A DNA stretch of 64,000 nucleotides from an uncultured Eubacteriales bacterium (GTDB lineage Bacteria; Bacillota; Clostridia; Peptostreptococcales; Anaerovoracaceae), in the NCBI GenBank assembly GCA_900542565.1, contig UQOC01000007.1, positions 1-64,000 of the forward strand, in the 5' to 3' direction. How positions within the stretch are numbered: position 1 is the first letter of the stretch; every line of letters starts with the position of its first letter. The notes beneath the pieces are model-generated. The model was not told the origin of the DNA. It worked only from the letters and a program-made list of their open reading frames with translations, and did no database searches. This document shows positions 23,227-31,171 of the stretch, piece after piece. Position numbers and translations under genes: made by a program.

Positions 23227-23301
23227 GCGGAAGTGGCTCAGGGGTAGAGCATCGCCTTGCCAAGGCGAGGGTCGCGAGTTCGAATCTCGTCTTCCGCTCC
23301 A
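23227..23301 (+). tRNA. tRNA-Gly (GCC)
   Basis: A 75-nt cloverleaf with acceptor GCGGAAG/CTTCCGC, anticodon GCC and encoded CCA. Confidence 0.96.
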
Positions 23302-23313
23302 ATTTTTAATCGT

Positions 23314-23387
<74 letters not shown>

Positions 23388-23396
23388 CTATTTTGT

Positions 23397-23473
23397 GGGC
23401 TCATAGCTCAGCTGGATAGAGCAACGGCCTTCTAAGCCGTGTGTCCGGGGTTCGAATCCCTGTGGGCTCACCA
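23397..23473 (+). tRNA. tRNA-Arg (TCT)
   Basis: A 77-nt cloverleaf with acceptor GGGCTCA/TGGGCTC, including G-U pairs. The anticodon is TCT and the CCA is encoded. Confidence 0.95.
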
Positions 23474-23479
23474 ATATTT

Positions 23480-23554
23480 TGGGGTATCGCCAAGCGGTAA
23501 GGCACTGGGTTTTGATCCCAGCATTCGTAAGTTCGAATCTTGCTACCCCAGCCA
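23480..23554 (+). tRNA. tRNA-Gln (TTG)
   Basis: A 75-nt cloverleaf with acceptor TGGGGTA/TACCCCA, anticodon TTG and encoded CCA. The U1-A72 start is typical for tRNA-Gln. Confidence 0.96.
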
Positions 23555-23559
23555 AGCGT

Positions 23560-23635
23560 GACCCATTAGCTCAGTCGGCAGAGCACTTGACTTTTAATCA
23601 AGGTGTCCGGAGTTCGAATCTCCGATGGGTCACCA
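23560..23635 (+). tRNA. tRNA-Lys (TTT)
   Basis: A 76-nt cloverleaf with acceptor GACCCAT/ATGGGTC, anticodon TTT and encoded CCA. Confidence 0.96.
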
Positions 23636-23670
23636 TATCATACCGCGGCGATCATGCAAGTATCGGACAT

Positions 23671-23759
23671 GGAGAGGTGTCCGAGTGGTTTAAGGAGCTG
23701 GTCTTGAAAACCAGTGACTCCGCAAGGGGCCGTGGGTTCGAATCCCACCCTCTCCGCCA
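23671..23759 (+). tRNA. tRNA-Ser (TGA)
   Basis: An 89-nt class II tRNA with acceptor GGAGAGG/CCTCTCC, anticodon TGA, a long variable arm and encoded CCA. Confidence 0.96.
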
Positions 23760-23769
23760 TAGGTAAGCT

Positions 23770-23864
<95 letters not shown>

Positions 23865-23876
23865 TATACCATATGA

Positions 23877-23952
23877 AGGGGTATAGCTCAGTTGGTAGAG
23901 CAGTGGTCTCCAAAACCACGTGTCGAGGGTTCGAGTCCTTCTGCCCCTGCCA
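23877..23952 (+). tRNA. tRNA-Trp (CCA)
   Basis: A 76-nt cloverleaf with acceptor AGGGGTA/TGCCCCT, anticodon CCA in loop CTCCAAA, discriminator G and encoded CCA end. Confidence 0.95.
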
Positions 23953-23967
23953 ATTATATATGACTTT

Positions 23968-24044
23968 CGGGGTGTAGCGCAGTTTGGTAGCGCAACTGGT
24001 TTGGGACCAGTGGGCCGCGGGTTCAAATCCTGCCACCCCGACCA
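23968..24044 (+). tRNA. tRNA-Pro (TGG)
   Basis: A 77-nt cloverleaf with acceptor CGGGGTG/CACCCCG, anticodon TGG and encoded CCA. Confidence 0.96.
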
Positions 24045-24055
24045 CATCAAGATGT

Positions 24056-24132
24056 GGGCCTTTAGCTCAGTTGGTCAGAGCATCCGGCTCATAACCGGCA
24101 GGTCCCGGGTTCAAGTCCCTGAAGGCCCACCA
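24056..24132 (+). tRNA. tRNA with CAT anticodon, probably tRNA-Ile2
   Basis: A 77-nt cloverleaf with acceptor GGGCCTT/AAGGCCC, anticodon CAT and encoded CCA. Its acceptor, D arm and anticodon stem resemble Bacillus tRNA-Ile(CAU), whose C34 is converted to lysidine by TilS, more than the elongator Met at 22768. It lacks initiator features. Confidence 0.85.
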
Positions 24133-24149
24133 TATTGTTTAAAATGTAT

Positions 24150-24225
24150 GCCCAGATAGCTCAGTAGGTAGAGCAGGGGACTGAAAATCCCCGTGTCTCT
24201 GGTTCGATTCCGGATCTGGGCACCA
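24150..24225 (+). tRNA. tRNA-Phe (GAA)
   Basis: A 76-nt cloverleaf with acceptor GCCCAGA/TCTGGGC, anticodon GAA and encoded CCA. It is the last tRNA of the cluster. Confidence 0.96.
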
Positions 24226-24238
24226 TTTTTTTAAAAAG

Positions 24239-24277
24239 ATAGTCCCTTGCTGACGAATGTCCGAGGGGCTATTTTTA
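24239..24277 (+). terminator. Terminator of the tRNA cluster
   Basis: ATAGTCCCT (24239-24247) pairs with AGGGGCTAT, with G-U pairs, and is followed by a T-tract. Confidence 0.75.
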
Positions 24278-24355
24278 TGTGCAAGGGCCGCATCAATAAG
24301 GGCGGCCGTTGACATAGAACGAACATTCGATTAAATACAAGGAAGGATCAACACT

Positions 24356-24520
24356 ACGAAAGTAATCGGCATTAACGGCAGTTCATGCAAAGATGGAAAC
24401 ACAGCAATCCTCATCAGCACAGTTTTTGAGGAAATTCATGAGAACGGAATCGGCACAGAGCTTATCCAGCTTCCGGAAGTCAACATCGATCCTTGTAAAA
24501 TGTGCGAAGTAAGAGGCTGA
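24356..24520 (+). pseudogene. Truncated iron-sulfur flavoprotein / FMN reductase remnant
   Basis: A 54-codon frame begins AAAGTAATCGGCATTAACGG and encodes the N-terminal part of a flavodoxin-fold protein. It has the FMN phosphate loop GINGSSCKDGNT, then ELIQLPEV and the start of a Cys motif (PCKMCE) before a TGA. The expected start codon is ACG, not ATG, although GGAAGGA lies correctly in front of it. The remaining two-thirds of the gene are gone or unrecognisable. It resembles the intact flavoprotein at 61854-62387. A TTGACA lies upstream at about 24310, so it may still be transcribed. Confidence 0.75.
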
Positions 24521-24611
24521 AAAACAGAAAAGTATAGATCGCTGCAACGGCAGTTTGACGGGGATGCGGAGGTATGACAGGCAGCATCGCCTGGCTTTGT
24601 GACCGAACTTA

Positions 24612-24642
24612 AAATATCCGGTATGGCGAGTACCGGATATTT
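24612..24642 (-). terminator. Terminator for the minus-strand membrane protein gene
   Basis: AAATATCCGGTA (24612-24623) pairs perfectly with TACCGGATATTT (24631-24642) around a 7-base loop. On the minus strand it ends in TTTT and lies 45 bases after the gene's stop. Confidence 0.7.
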
Positions 24643-24687
24643 CTCATATACGGGGCCGCAGGCAATGGATGCGGCTTTAAGACCTTA

Positions 24688-25023
24688 TCATAAGATATCA
24701 AAATATACCCATGTAGATATCAGATATGCGGCTGCTGACATTACGCAGGCAAAAGAAATGACCTTTGATTTTATCTTTGACTCCTTGTCAAAAACAGCCA
24801 TGGATGTTATCCATGATATCACCAGGGTTATGAGTGCTATGACGGTCATCCTGTTGATGATGCCGGCCCAGTTTCTGAGGAGAAAACACAGCAAGGCTAT
24901 AACAAGGACTGTTATCAGATATTTCAGCCATCCTCCGCGGTTAAAGATCACAGGTATGAGCAGCGCTGCCCATATAATGCCGAGTAAGAGACATTTCAAG
25001 ATCAGTATTATCAGACTTTCCAT
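24688..25023 (-). CDS. Small four-helix membrane protein of unknown function
   Basis: A protein of about 111 residues, almost wholly hydrophobic, with four predicted membrane helices (about 2-25, 33-50, 57-74, 88-108) and short charged loops. It has no recognisable family motif. ATG 25023 lies 10 bases after GGGAG; an in-frame TTG at 25029 is also possible. A -10 TATACT with a TTTAAA -35 at 17 bases lies upstream on the minus strand, and a perfect terminator follows. Signals at both ends make it more credible than the overlapping plus-strand frame. Confidence 0.6.
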   Translation of the reverse strand: MESLIILILKCLLLGIIWAALLIPVIFNRGGWLKYLITVLVIALLCFLLRNWAGIINRMTVIALITLVISWITSMAVFDKESKIKSKVISFACVMSAAAYLISTWVYFDIL

Positions 25024-25124
25024 ATGCAAGTTGCTCCCTTATGTTTGTTTACGATATAGGAACAGTATATAACAAAAGCGCAATGTTTTAAACTGTTTTT
25101 TGCCGATGGCGGCAGGGCAGGGCA

Positions 25125-25168
25125 TAAAATGCGTCAAGGCTTATTAAAATGCGTCAAGGCTTATTAAA
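25125..25168. repeat. Perfect 20-bp tandem duplication upstream of tdk
   Basis: TAAAATGCGTCAAGGCTTAT occurs twice head-to-tail (25125-25144 and 25145-25164), with the first four bases repeated a third time. It ends 5 bases before the -35 of the tdk promoter. It may be a duplicated regulator site or a slippage product. Confidence 0.9.
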
Positions 25169-25172
25169 GACA

Positions 25173-25201
25173 TTGATTTTCTTAGCTTTTTAGAGTAAAA
25201 T
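25173..25201 (+). promoter_or_regulatory. Sigma-A promoter of tdk
   Basis: TTGATT (25173-25178), 17 bases, TAAAAT (25196-25201), about 35 bases before the tdk ATG. Confidence 0.75.
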
Positions 25202-25235
25202 ATTTAGAGATATATTTTGCTATCAGGAGGACGAT

Positions 25236-25820
25236 ATGGCGCAGTTATACTACAGATACAGCACGATGAACGCAGGCAAATCCATCGAGCTTATCAAGGT
25301 CGCATATAACTATGAAGAAAGGGGCAAACATGTTCTGGCTCTCATACCTTCCGTAGACGACCGATACGGTATAGGCGTCATAACATCAAGGATAGGAATA
25401 CAGAGAGAAGCCATAGTGGTAAATGATGATACAAACATATTGGAACTTTATATAAGAGAAAACGAGAAGCGAAAGATCGACTGTGTTCTCATTGATGAAT
25501 GCCAGTTCTTAAAAAAACACCATGTTCAGGAACTGGTGGAGATAGTAGACAGCTGCGATGTTCCGGTGCTGGCATACGGCCTTAAAAATGATTTCCGCAA
25601 CGAGTTGTTTGAAGGGTCATATTATATGCTTGTTTATGCGGATAAGATAGAAGAGATCAAGACCATATGCTGGTGCGGGCGCAAAGCTACCATGGTGGCC
25701 AGGGTGATAGACGGAAAAGTTGTCAAGCAGGGCGAACAGGTGGTGATAGGCGGCAATGATATGTATGTTTCACTTTGCAGAAAACATTACAATGATGGAC
25801 GGTTCAGCGAGAATAAGTAA
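25236..25820 (+). CDS. tdk: Thymidine kinase (type II)
   Basis: A 194-residue cytoplasmic kinase that phosphorylates thymidine with ATP for dTMP salvage. The P-loop is STMNAGKS (residues 9-16), the Walker B/catalytic segment is LIDECQF, and the lasso region includes YGLKNDFRNELFEGS. The zinc-ribbon cysteines appear as ICWCGRKA with a later LCRKHY. ATCAGGAGG precedes the ATG. The next gene starts 25 bp downstream and may be co-transcribed. Confidence 0.92.
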   Translation: MAQLYYRYSTMNAGKSIELIKVAYNYEERGKHVLALIPSVDDRYGIGVITSRIGIQREAIVVNDDTNILELYIRENEKRKIDCVLIDECQFLKKHHVQELVEIVDSCDVPVLAYGLKNDFRNELFEGSYYMLVYADKIEEIKTICWCGRKATMVARVIDGKVVKQGEQVVIGGNDMYVSLCRKHYNDGRFSENK

Positions 25821-25845
25821 GTAAAGCGGACAGGAGACGATAACT

Positions 25846-28017
25846 TTGACAGACAGGACACATAGAAACACATCCATTATCATTATAATAGCTGCATTGA
25901 TCCTGATATGGGGATTGGCCCTGATGACTGCTGACAAGGCTCAGGCGGCTTCGGTGGGCGTGATAAACATAGACATCGGAGTAAATGTCAGATCCGGTCC
26001 GGGTACTGATTATGATATCATCGGAGGGATCTCTTACGGATCTTCGGTGACCATAACAGGACAGAGCGGAAACTGGTACATAATCAATTACAACGGACGG
26101 ACAGGCTATATAAGCGCAGATTATGTGACCATAAGCTCTGAGGAAGAATTTACCCAGACGACTGCGACTGTAAACAGCTCGATCGGCCTCAATGTGAGAT
26201 CCGGCCCCGGTACTACATACAGCGTTTTATACACCCTTGATAATGGGACGGTGGTCACAGTCACGGATAAAGAAGGAGACTGGTATAAGATAAGCTATAA
26301 TGGACAAGCAGGATATGTGAGCGGAGAGTACCTTATACTTGATGAAAACAAAGATTATGTTTACGATGAGGACTTTGAAGCTGCGCTGACTGCTGAAGGT
26401 TTTCCGGAAAGCTACAAATATTATCTCAGACAGCTTCATGCCTCACATCCGGAATGGGTTTTCAAGGCGCATGATACAGGCCTGAGCTGGAGTGATGTGA
26501 TAGCAAAAGAAACAGCAAGCGTATCGACAAATCTCGTACATAAGAGTTCACCTGACTCATGGAAATCCAGTGAACCGGGAGCCGTCGATTCATCGGGGAA
26601 TTATATAGAATTTGACAGCGGCGGCTGGGTGGCTGCCTCCAAGTCCATAGTGGAATACTACATGGATCCCAGGAATTTCCTTACAGAAGGCGGTATCTTC
26701 CAGTTCATGGCTCATTCCTATGACTCTCAGACACAGACCAAGTCCGGACTTCAGCAGCTGGTGGCAGGGACTTTTCTGGCGGATAAATTCCCGGAAGCCG
26801 GATATGACACATATTCAGATGTGCTGATCTATGCGGCCCAGCAGTCGGGAGCCAATCCATATGTCCTTGCTTCCATGATACTGGTGGAGCAGGGACGGGG
26901 CGGCAGCGGCAACAGCATTTCCGGCAAGGTGAGCGGATATGAGGGATATTACAATTTCTTCAATATCGGCGCATATGCTTCGGGCGGAAGAGATGCGGTG
27001 ACAAACGGCCTTATTTACGCAAGTTCAGGCACATCGTACAACCGGCCTTGGAATACGAGGGTAAAGTCAATAGTAGGCGGGGCGATATACTACGCAACGA
27101 GCTATATAAATAATAATCAGGATACACTGTATCTGAAAAAATTCAATGTGATGAACGGCCTGTCGAGCGTAGCTACCCATCAGTATATGACCAATGTGGC
27201 CGGAGCTTCCCAGGAGGCGGCAAACCTTAGACAGGGATATGATCTGGACAACGCCATCACTTTTTACATTCCTGTTTACAGCGGCATGCCTACTGCGGCC
27301 TGTCCGGCTCCGGGAAGCGGAAATAACAATTATTTCCTTGACAGCCTGAGCGTATCGGGATACAGCCTGACGCCGGCATTCAGCATGTATACATTTGAAT
27401 ATGAACTTGTGGTGCCAAGCGATACATCATACATCACAGTCAATGCGTCTGCCGACGATTCGGGAGCGACTGTTTCCGGAACAGGCAGGGTGAACCTGAC
27501 GGGAAATGTTACGGAGGTTGATGTAGTCGTGACTGCTTCCAGCGGCGTGAAGAAAACTTATACCATAACGGTCGCAAGGGAGTCTTCTTCCGGCGGAGCG
27601 GATATTACCAGTTCGGAATACACAATAGGCAGTAATATAGCGGGAGTCGATCTTAAAACATCTGTCAGCACATTTAAGTCGAATGTGACCGTGCCCAGCG
27701 GATATACGATGAAGATCCTGGATTCTGACGGCAGGGAAGTGACTTCCGGCAATGTGGGTACAGGAATGAGAGCTGTCCTCTACAGCGGCAGCACTGCGGC
27801 AAAGAGCCACACCATCGTCATAAAGGGAGATGTGAGCGGTGATGGAAACTGCTCATCGGTGGATGTGCTTTTTGCAAAGAGGTACATAGTAGGTACATAT
27901 GACCTTACAGGGGCGTATTTCTCTGGAGCCGACATTAACGGAGACGGTAAGATCACTTCGGTGGATGCATTGTTCTTATCTCGTCATGTGATCGGCACAT
28001 ATACAATAACCAACTAA
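25846..28017 (+). CDS. Secreted SH3b-glucosaminidase with b4 and dockerin domains
   Basis: A 723-residue exported protein with a TTG start behind AGGAGACG. Domains in order: signal peptide (about 1-34, ending KAQA); two SH3b modules (about 38-90 and 108-160, both with GxNVRSGPGT); a glucosaminidase/NagZ-LytG-like domain (about 190-475) with the probable catalytic Glu in LVEQGRGGSG near 346; a cadherin-like b4 sandwich (about 495-590); a short beta region; and a C-terminal type I-like dockerin (about 660-723). The dockerin has two Ca-binding repeats, DVSGDGNCSSVDVLFAKRY and DINGDGKITSVDALFLSRH. It should cleave the glycan strands of peptidoglycan. The dockerin implies docking to a cohesin, and the next gene encodes one. 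Confidence 0.88.
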   Translation: MTDRTHRNTSIIIIIAALILIWGLALMTADKAQAASVGVINIDIGVNVRSGPGTDYDIIGGISYGSSVTITGQSGNWYIINYNGRTGYISADYVTISSEEEFTQTTATVNSSIGLNVRSGPGTTYSVLYTLDNGTVVTVTDKEGDWYKISYNGQAGYVSGEYLILDENKDYVYDEDFEAALTAEGFPESYKYYLRQLHASHPEWVFKAHDTGLSWSDVIAKETASVSTNLVHKSSPDSWKSSEPGAVDSSGNYIEFDSGGWVAASKSIVEYYMDPRNFLTEGGIFQFMAHSYDSQTQTKSGLQQLVAGTFLADKFPEAGYDTYSDVLIYAAQQSGANPYVLASMILVEQGRGGSGNSISGKVSGYEGYYNFFNIGAYASGGRDAVTNGLIYASSGTSYNRPWNTRVKSIVGGAIYYATSYINNNQDTLYLKKFNVMNGLSSVATHQYMTNVAGASQEAANLRQGYDLDNAITFYIPVYSGMPTAACPAPGSGNNNYFLDSLSVSGYSLTPAFSMYTFEYELVVPSDTSYITVNASADDSGATVSGTGRVNLTGNVTEVDVVVTASSGVKKTYTITVARESSSGGADITSSEYTIGSNIAGVDLKTSVSTFKSNVTVPSGYTMKILDSDGREVTSGNVGTGMRAVLYSGSTAAKSHTIVIKGDVSGDGNCSSVDVLFAKRYIVGTYDLTGAYFSGADINGDGKITSVDALFLSRHVIGTYTITN

Positions 28018-28031
28018 GAAAAGGACTAACT

Positions 28032-29384
28032 ATGAGGAAAAGATTGATCTTGCTGATGGTTATCACTTTGCTGATGATCTCAGCTTTTAATACAGCTACT
28101 GTTTTTGGCGCTTCGGCATCCTTTTCGGTCTCAGGAGGAGGCACATATAATGTCGGAGATACGGTGAGGATAACTTATACTTATTCGGGAGCAACCTTTG
28201 GGGTAGCGACTACTGTTATAAAGTATGATCCATCTATATTGCAATATCAATCACCACCTTCAGGAGGAGAAGGACCTTCGACTGCTTCTGGAGAAATACG
28301 GGTTATTGCAGGAAGTGGGAACCAAAGTTCAACTTTATCCGTTACAGTAACATTCAAAGCTTTGAAAGCAGGGTCGTCGACGATATCCTTTTCACATGAT
28401 GTTGTTGACTATGACTTTAATCAATTAAGCGTACCGTCAAAATCAACTACCGTAACCGTGACAAACTCCTCATCCTCCGCTTCCGGCAACGCCAATCTGG
28501 CTTCCCTCAGCGTATCGGCAGGGACTTTGTCACCGTCATTTTCAGCCTCAAGGACATCATATACGGTAAATGTGGATAATGATGTCACCGTCTGCACCAT
28601 CAGCGCTACACCGGCCGATTCGGGAGCGTCCATATCAGTCTCAGGATCCATGTATCTGTCGGTGGGGACCAATACAAGAAAAGTAACGGTGACTGCAGAA
28701 AACGGGACGACAAAGACATATACGATCACGATCATAAGAAGCGGTGACGGCTCATCTTCTGAAGGAACCGATACCGAGGATCCCAATGGCGGGGACGCTC
28801 AAAATCCTGCTGAAGATATCAAGGTAACAGTTGGCGATAAGGAATATATCGTAAACGACACTTTTACAGAAAATGATTTCCCCACAGGATTCACCATGAC
28901 CATAGCTCAGTATGGAGATCATGAGATACCTGTTATAAAAGATAATGCGCTCAAATACACTCTTGCATTGCTGACAGATCCCGAAACCGGAGACTCAAGA
29001 TGGTTTTTCTATGACGAAGAAACCGATACTTTTTCAGAACGTGTTGAGATGACAGCAGATGAGGCCATGGAATATGCCAACCTTTTATCGGATTCCGGCA
29101 AGCCTGACGGTGGAGAAAAGGGAATGACGGCCTCCGACAAGATCCTCTTTGCAGGACTGGGTGCAACGGTTGCCGCTCTGGCTGTGGCAGTCATGGTATT
29201 GCAGGTAAAGATACTGAGAAGAAAGAAACCTCGTAAAGCTCCGCAGATTCCGTACTCACAAGACCAAGACACCCTGGATGACGCTTCGCATGGATCAGGC
29301 ACAGATCAGATGGGCGAAGATGATAACGGAGAAACCGGTCATGAGAAAGAAGAGCCGGATACTGATCCAGGTGCAGATAATTAG
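28032..29384 (+). CDS. Membrane-anchored surface protein with cohesin-like and b4 domains
   Basis: A 450-residue exported type I membrane protein. Order: signal peptide (1-26); cohesin-like domain (about 28-150) with YNVGDTVRITYTYSG, VIKYDPSILQY and VTFKALKAGSSTISF; b4 cadherin-like domain (about 157-238); an acidic Ser/Gly/Asp linker; a roughly 105-residue domain (260-365) of unknown family; a membrane helix (about 370-390, FAGLGATVAALAVAVMV) with the stop-transfer LRRKKPRK; and a charged cytoplasmic tail. It lacks LPxTG and is anchored by the helix. It lies 14 bp after the dockerin enzyme and probably holds it at the cell surface. The cohesin coding segment is visibly AT-richer than its flanks. 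Confidence 0.8.
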   Translation: MRKRLILLMVITLLMISAFNTATVFGASASFSVSGGGTYNVGDTVRITYTYSGATFGVATTVIKYDPSILQYQSPPSGGEGPSTASGEIRVIAGSGNQSSTLSVTVTFKALKAGSSTISFSHDVVDYDFNQLSVPSKSTTVTVTNSSSSASGNANLASLSVSAGTLSPSFSASRTSYTVNVDNDVTVCTISATPADSGASISVSGSMYLSVGTNTRKVTVTAENGTTKTYTITIIRSGDGSSSEGTDTEDPNGGDAQNPAEDIKVTVGDKEYIVNDTFTENDFPTGFTMTIAQYGDHEIPVIKDNALKYTLALLTDPETGDSRWFFYDEETDTFSERVEMTADEAMEYANLLSDSGKPDGGEKGMTASDKILFAGLGATVAALAVAVMVLQVKILRRKKPRKAPQIPYSQDQDTLDDASHGSGTDQMGEDDNGETGHEKEEPDTDPGADN

Positions 29385-29423
29385 CCGGCCTGGGTAAAAC
29401 GCCGTAGAAAAGAGCATATTTAA

Positions 29424-29455
29424 GGGGCTTCCGCCTTGAGCGGAAGCCCCTTTTT
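29424..29455 (+). terminator. Rho-independent terminator after the cohesin gene
   Basis: GGGGCTTCCGC (29424-29434) pairs perfectly with GCGGAAGCCCC (29440-29450) and is followed by TTTTT. It separates the convergent radical SAM gene. Confidence 0.95.
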
Positions 29456-29459
29456 ACAT

Positions 29460-30401
29460 CTAATGGTCAAGTATGCATAACAGCTTTTTCCCCTGCCAAG
29501 TATCTCGGAGATTGAGCTGTTCGTTTATCCTGTTCAAAATGGTACGCTTGTTGAAACTCCAGGGAGGGCTGATGAGGATGGAGCGGGGAGCATCTCCCGT
29601 AAGCCTGTGTATCGTTATGTCAGCAGGTATGATCTCAAGACAGCGGACTACCGTATCCACATATGAATCTATGGAGTCAAATGGCATATAATCTTTATAT
29701 GCTGTTTCCATGGCCGAACCCCTGACTATGTTTAAAAGGTGGAGCTTTATGCCGAAGAGGCCCGGCAGCGAGGATACATATCTTACAGACTGTAGCATCA
29801 TTTCATCTGTTTCTCCCGGCAGCCCCAGGATAAGATGGACAACATATTTTATGCCAAGATCGGAAAGGGCAGAGACAGCTTTATCAAACACTGAAAGGTC
29901 ATAACACCTGTTGATTTCCTGTGCTGTTTGGCGGTGTATTGTCTGGAGTCCCAGTTCGATCCACATGAAATGGTCCCGGTTTATCTCGGAAAGCAGGCCG
30001 AGGGTTTCCGGCGGCAGACAGTCGGGGCATGTGCCGATGACGAGACCCTCTATCCGTGGATCGTCAAGGACAGAATAAAATTTTTCCCGCAGCAGCGCCG
30101 CAGGTCCGTAAGTATTAGTGTGATTCTGAAAATATCCCAGATATTTGGCTTTCGGCCATTTTTCAGACAGGAGGGCGATCTGTTCGTCGATGGAAGATGC
30201 AAATTCGCCGGAACCTGAATCTGAACAGAAAGTACATCCGCCTGTGCCCTTGCTGCCATCCCGGTTGGGGCAGGTAAAGCCGCCGTCAATGGCCAGCTTT
30301 ATGGTCTTCTGGCCGAAATGTTTTTTCAGCCACAGATCGGCCGGAAAAAAGCGGCGGCCCTGAAAATGTTCAGGTATGGAGATATTATTTTTTTTGTTCA
30401 T
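29460..30401 (-). CDS. TIGR01212 family radical SAM protein
   Basis: A radical SAM enzyme of about 313 residues (YhcC-like family). The cluster cysteines are in FTCPNRDGSKGTGGCTFC, an elongated spacing typical of TIGR01212, followed by DSGSGEF. Further family features are GTCPDCLPPE, WIELGLQTIH and HLILGLPGETDEMM. The substrate is unknown. The long frame opens at 30488, but ATG 30401 begins the conserved part (MNKKNNISIPEHFQGRRFF), and the upstream stretch overlaps the queH promoter, so I take 30401. A weak AAAGGAT precedes it. Confidence 0.88.
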   Translation of the reverse strand: MNKKNNISIPEHFQGRRFFPADLWLKKHFGQKTIKLAIDGGFTCPNRDGSKGTGGCTFCSDSGSGEFASSIDEQIALLSEKWPKAKYLGYFQNHTNTYGPAALLREKFYSVLDDPRIEGLVIGTCPDCLPPETLGLLSEINRDHFMWIELGLQTIHRQTAQEINRCYDLSVFDKAVSALSDLGIKYVVHLILGLPGETDEMMLQSVRYVSSLPGLFGIKLHLLNIVRGSAMETAYKDYMPFDSIDSYVDTVVRCLEIIPADITIHRLTGDAPRSILISPPWSFNKRTILNRINEQLNLRDTWQGKKLLCILDH

Positions 30402-30416
30402 ATACGCTTTAATCCT

Positions 30417-30444
30417 TTGAAATGTCAAGGTCTTGTGGTATAAT
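30417..30444 (+). promoter_or_regulatory. Extended -10 promoter of the queH-asnA-priA run
   Basis: TTGAAA (30417-30422), 16 bases, then a consensus TATAAT (30439-30444) preceded by TGG (extended -10). It lies 57 bases before the queH ATG and is the likely start of the long housekeeping run. Confidence 0.75.
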
Positions 30445-30500
30445 CTAATAGTATTATAAAAAGTCAGATTTGTCAAAGATGACATCATGAGGGATCACCG

Positions 30501-31148
30501 ATGGTAAAAAAGACACAGCCTCAGGCTCAGACATGTACAGGACACAAAGACAACAGAGGGATAATAGGACAGGGTGTTGAAGTAAAAGTCATAAAGAACA
30601 GGCTTTTGCTCCATTCCTGCTGCGGCCCATGCAGCACTGCATGCGTGGAAAGGCTCGTGCCGGTCTATAAGGTGACGATATTCTTTTATAATCCAAACAT
30701 AACAGACAGAGAGGAATACGAGAAGCGAAAACAATCGCAGATCGATTTCATAAAAAAATACAACCAGAAACTGCCCGATGAAGATAAGATAGAATTCATC
30801 GAAGGCGAATATATGCCTGAAGAATTCTATGAGGCGGCGCAGGGACTCGAATCAGAACCGGAAGGGGGCTCAAGGTGTACGGAATGTTTCCGGCTCCGTC
30901 TAGAAAGAACGGCGCAGGCAGCAATCCGTACAGGTAATCAGCTCTTTGGGACCACCCTGACGGTGAGCCCGCACAAGAGCTACAGCATGGTTTCTGCCAT
31001 AGGATGTGAAATCGCCAACGCATACGGACTGGAATTCCTCGACATGGATTTCAAGAAGAAAGCAGGGTTCCAGAAAAGCATACAGATGTCCAGGGAATAC
31101 GGACTGTACAGGCAGAACTATTGCGGATGTGAATTTTCTAAAAAATAA
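30501..31148 (+). CDS. queH: Epoxyqueuosine reductase QueH
   Basis: A 215-residue QueH (DUF208) protein that reduces epoxyqueuosine to queuosine in tRNA. It has the adjacent Cys pair in HSCCGPCS, the cluster/metal cysteines in RCTECFRLRLE, and the C-terminal QNYCGCEFS. The protein starts about 30 residues before the conserved RLLLHSCCGP. This leader has no clear role and a later start is possible, but ATG 30501 fits the promoter best. QueA, which makes epoxyqueuosine, is encoded at 59482, so two consecutive steps of the pathway lie in this window but in separate operons. Confidence 0.92.
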   Translation: MVKKTQPQAQTCTGHKDNRGIIGQGVEVKVIKNRLLLHSCCGPCSTACVERLVPVYKVTIFFYNPNITDREEYEKRKQSQIDFIKKYNQKLPDEDKIEFIEGEYMPEEFYEAAQGLESEPEGGSRCTECFRLRLERTAQAAIRTGNQLFGTTLTVSPHKSYSMVSAIGCEIANAYGLEFLDMDFKKKAGFQKSIQMSREYGLYRQNYCGCEFSKK

Positions 31149-31171
31149 TTTGATGACTTGGAGGAACAAAA

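Noticed and set aside
24319-24334. LexA-box-like CGAACATTCGATTA upstream of the flavoprotein remnant
   Set aside because: Only one half-site matches well (about 11 of 14 positions) and the gene behind it is broken, unlike the ruvC site.
24599-25072. 157-codon plus-strand frame
   Set aside because: It overlaps the minus-strand membrane protein gene, which has a promoter-like element, ribosome site, coherent membrane helices and terminator. The plus frame has none of these.
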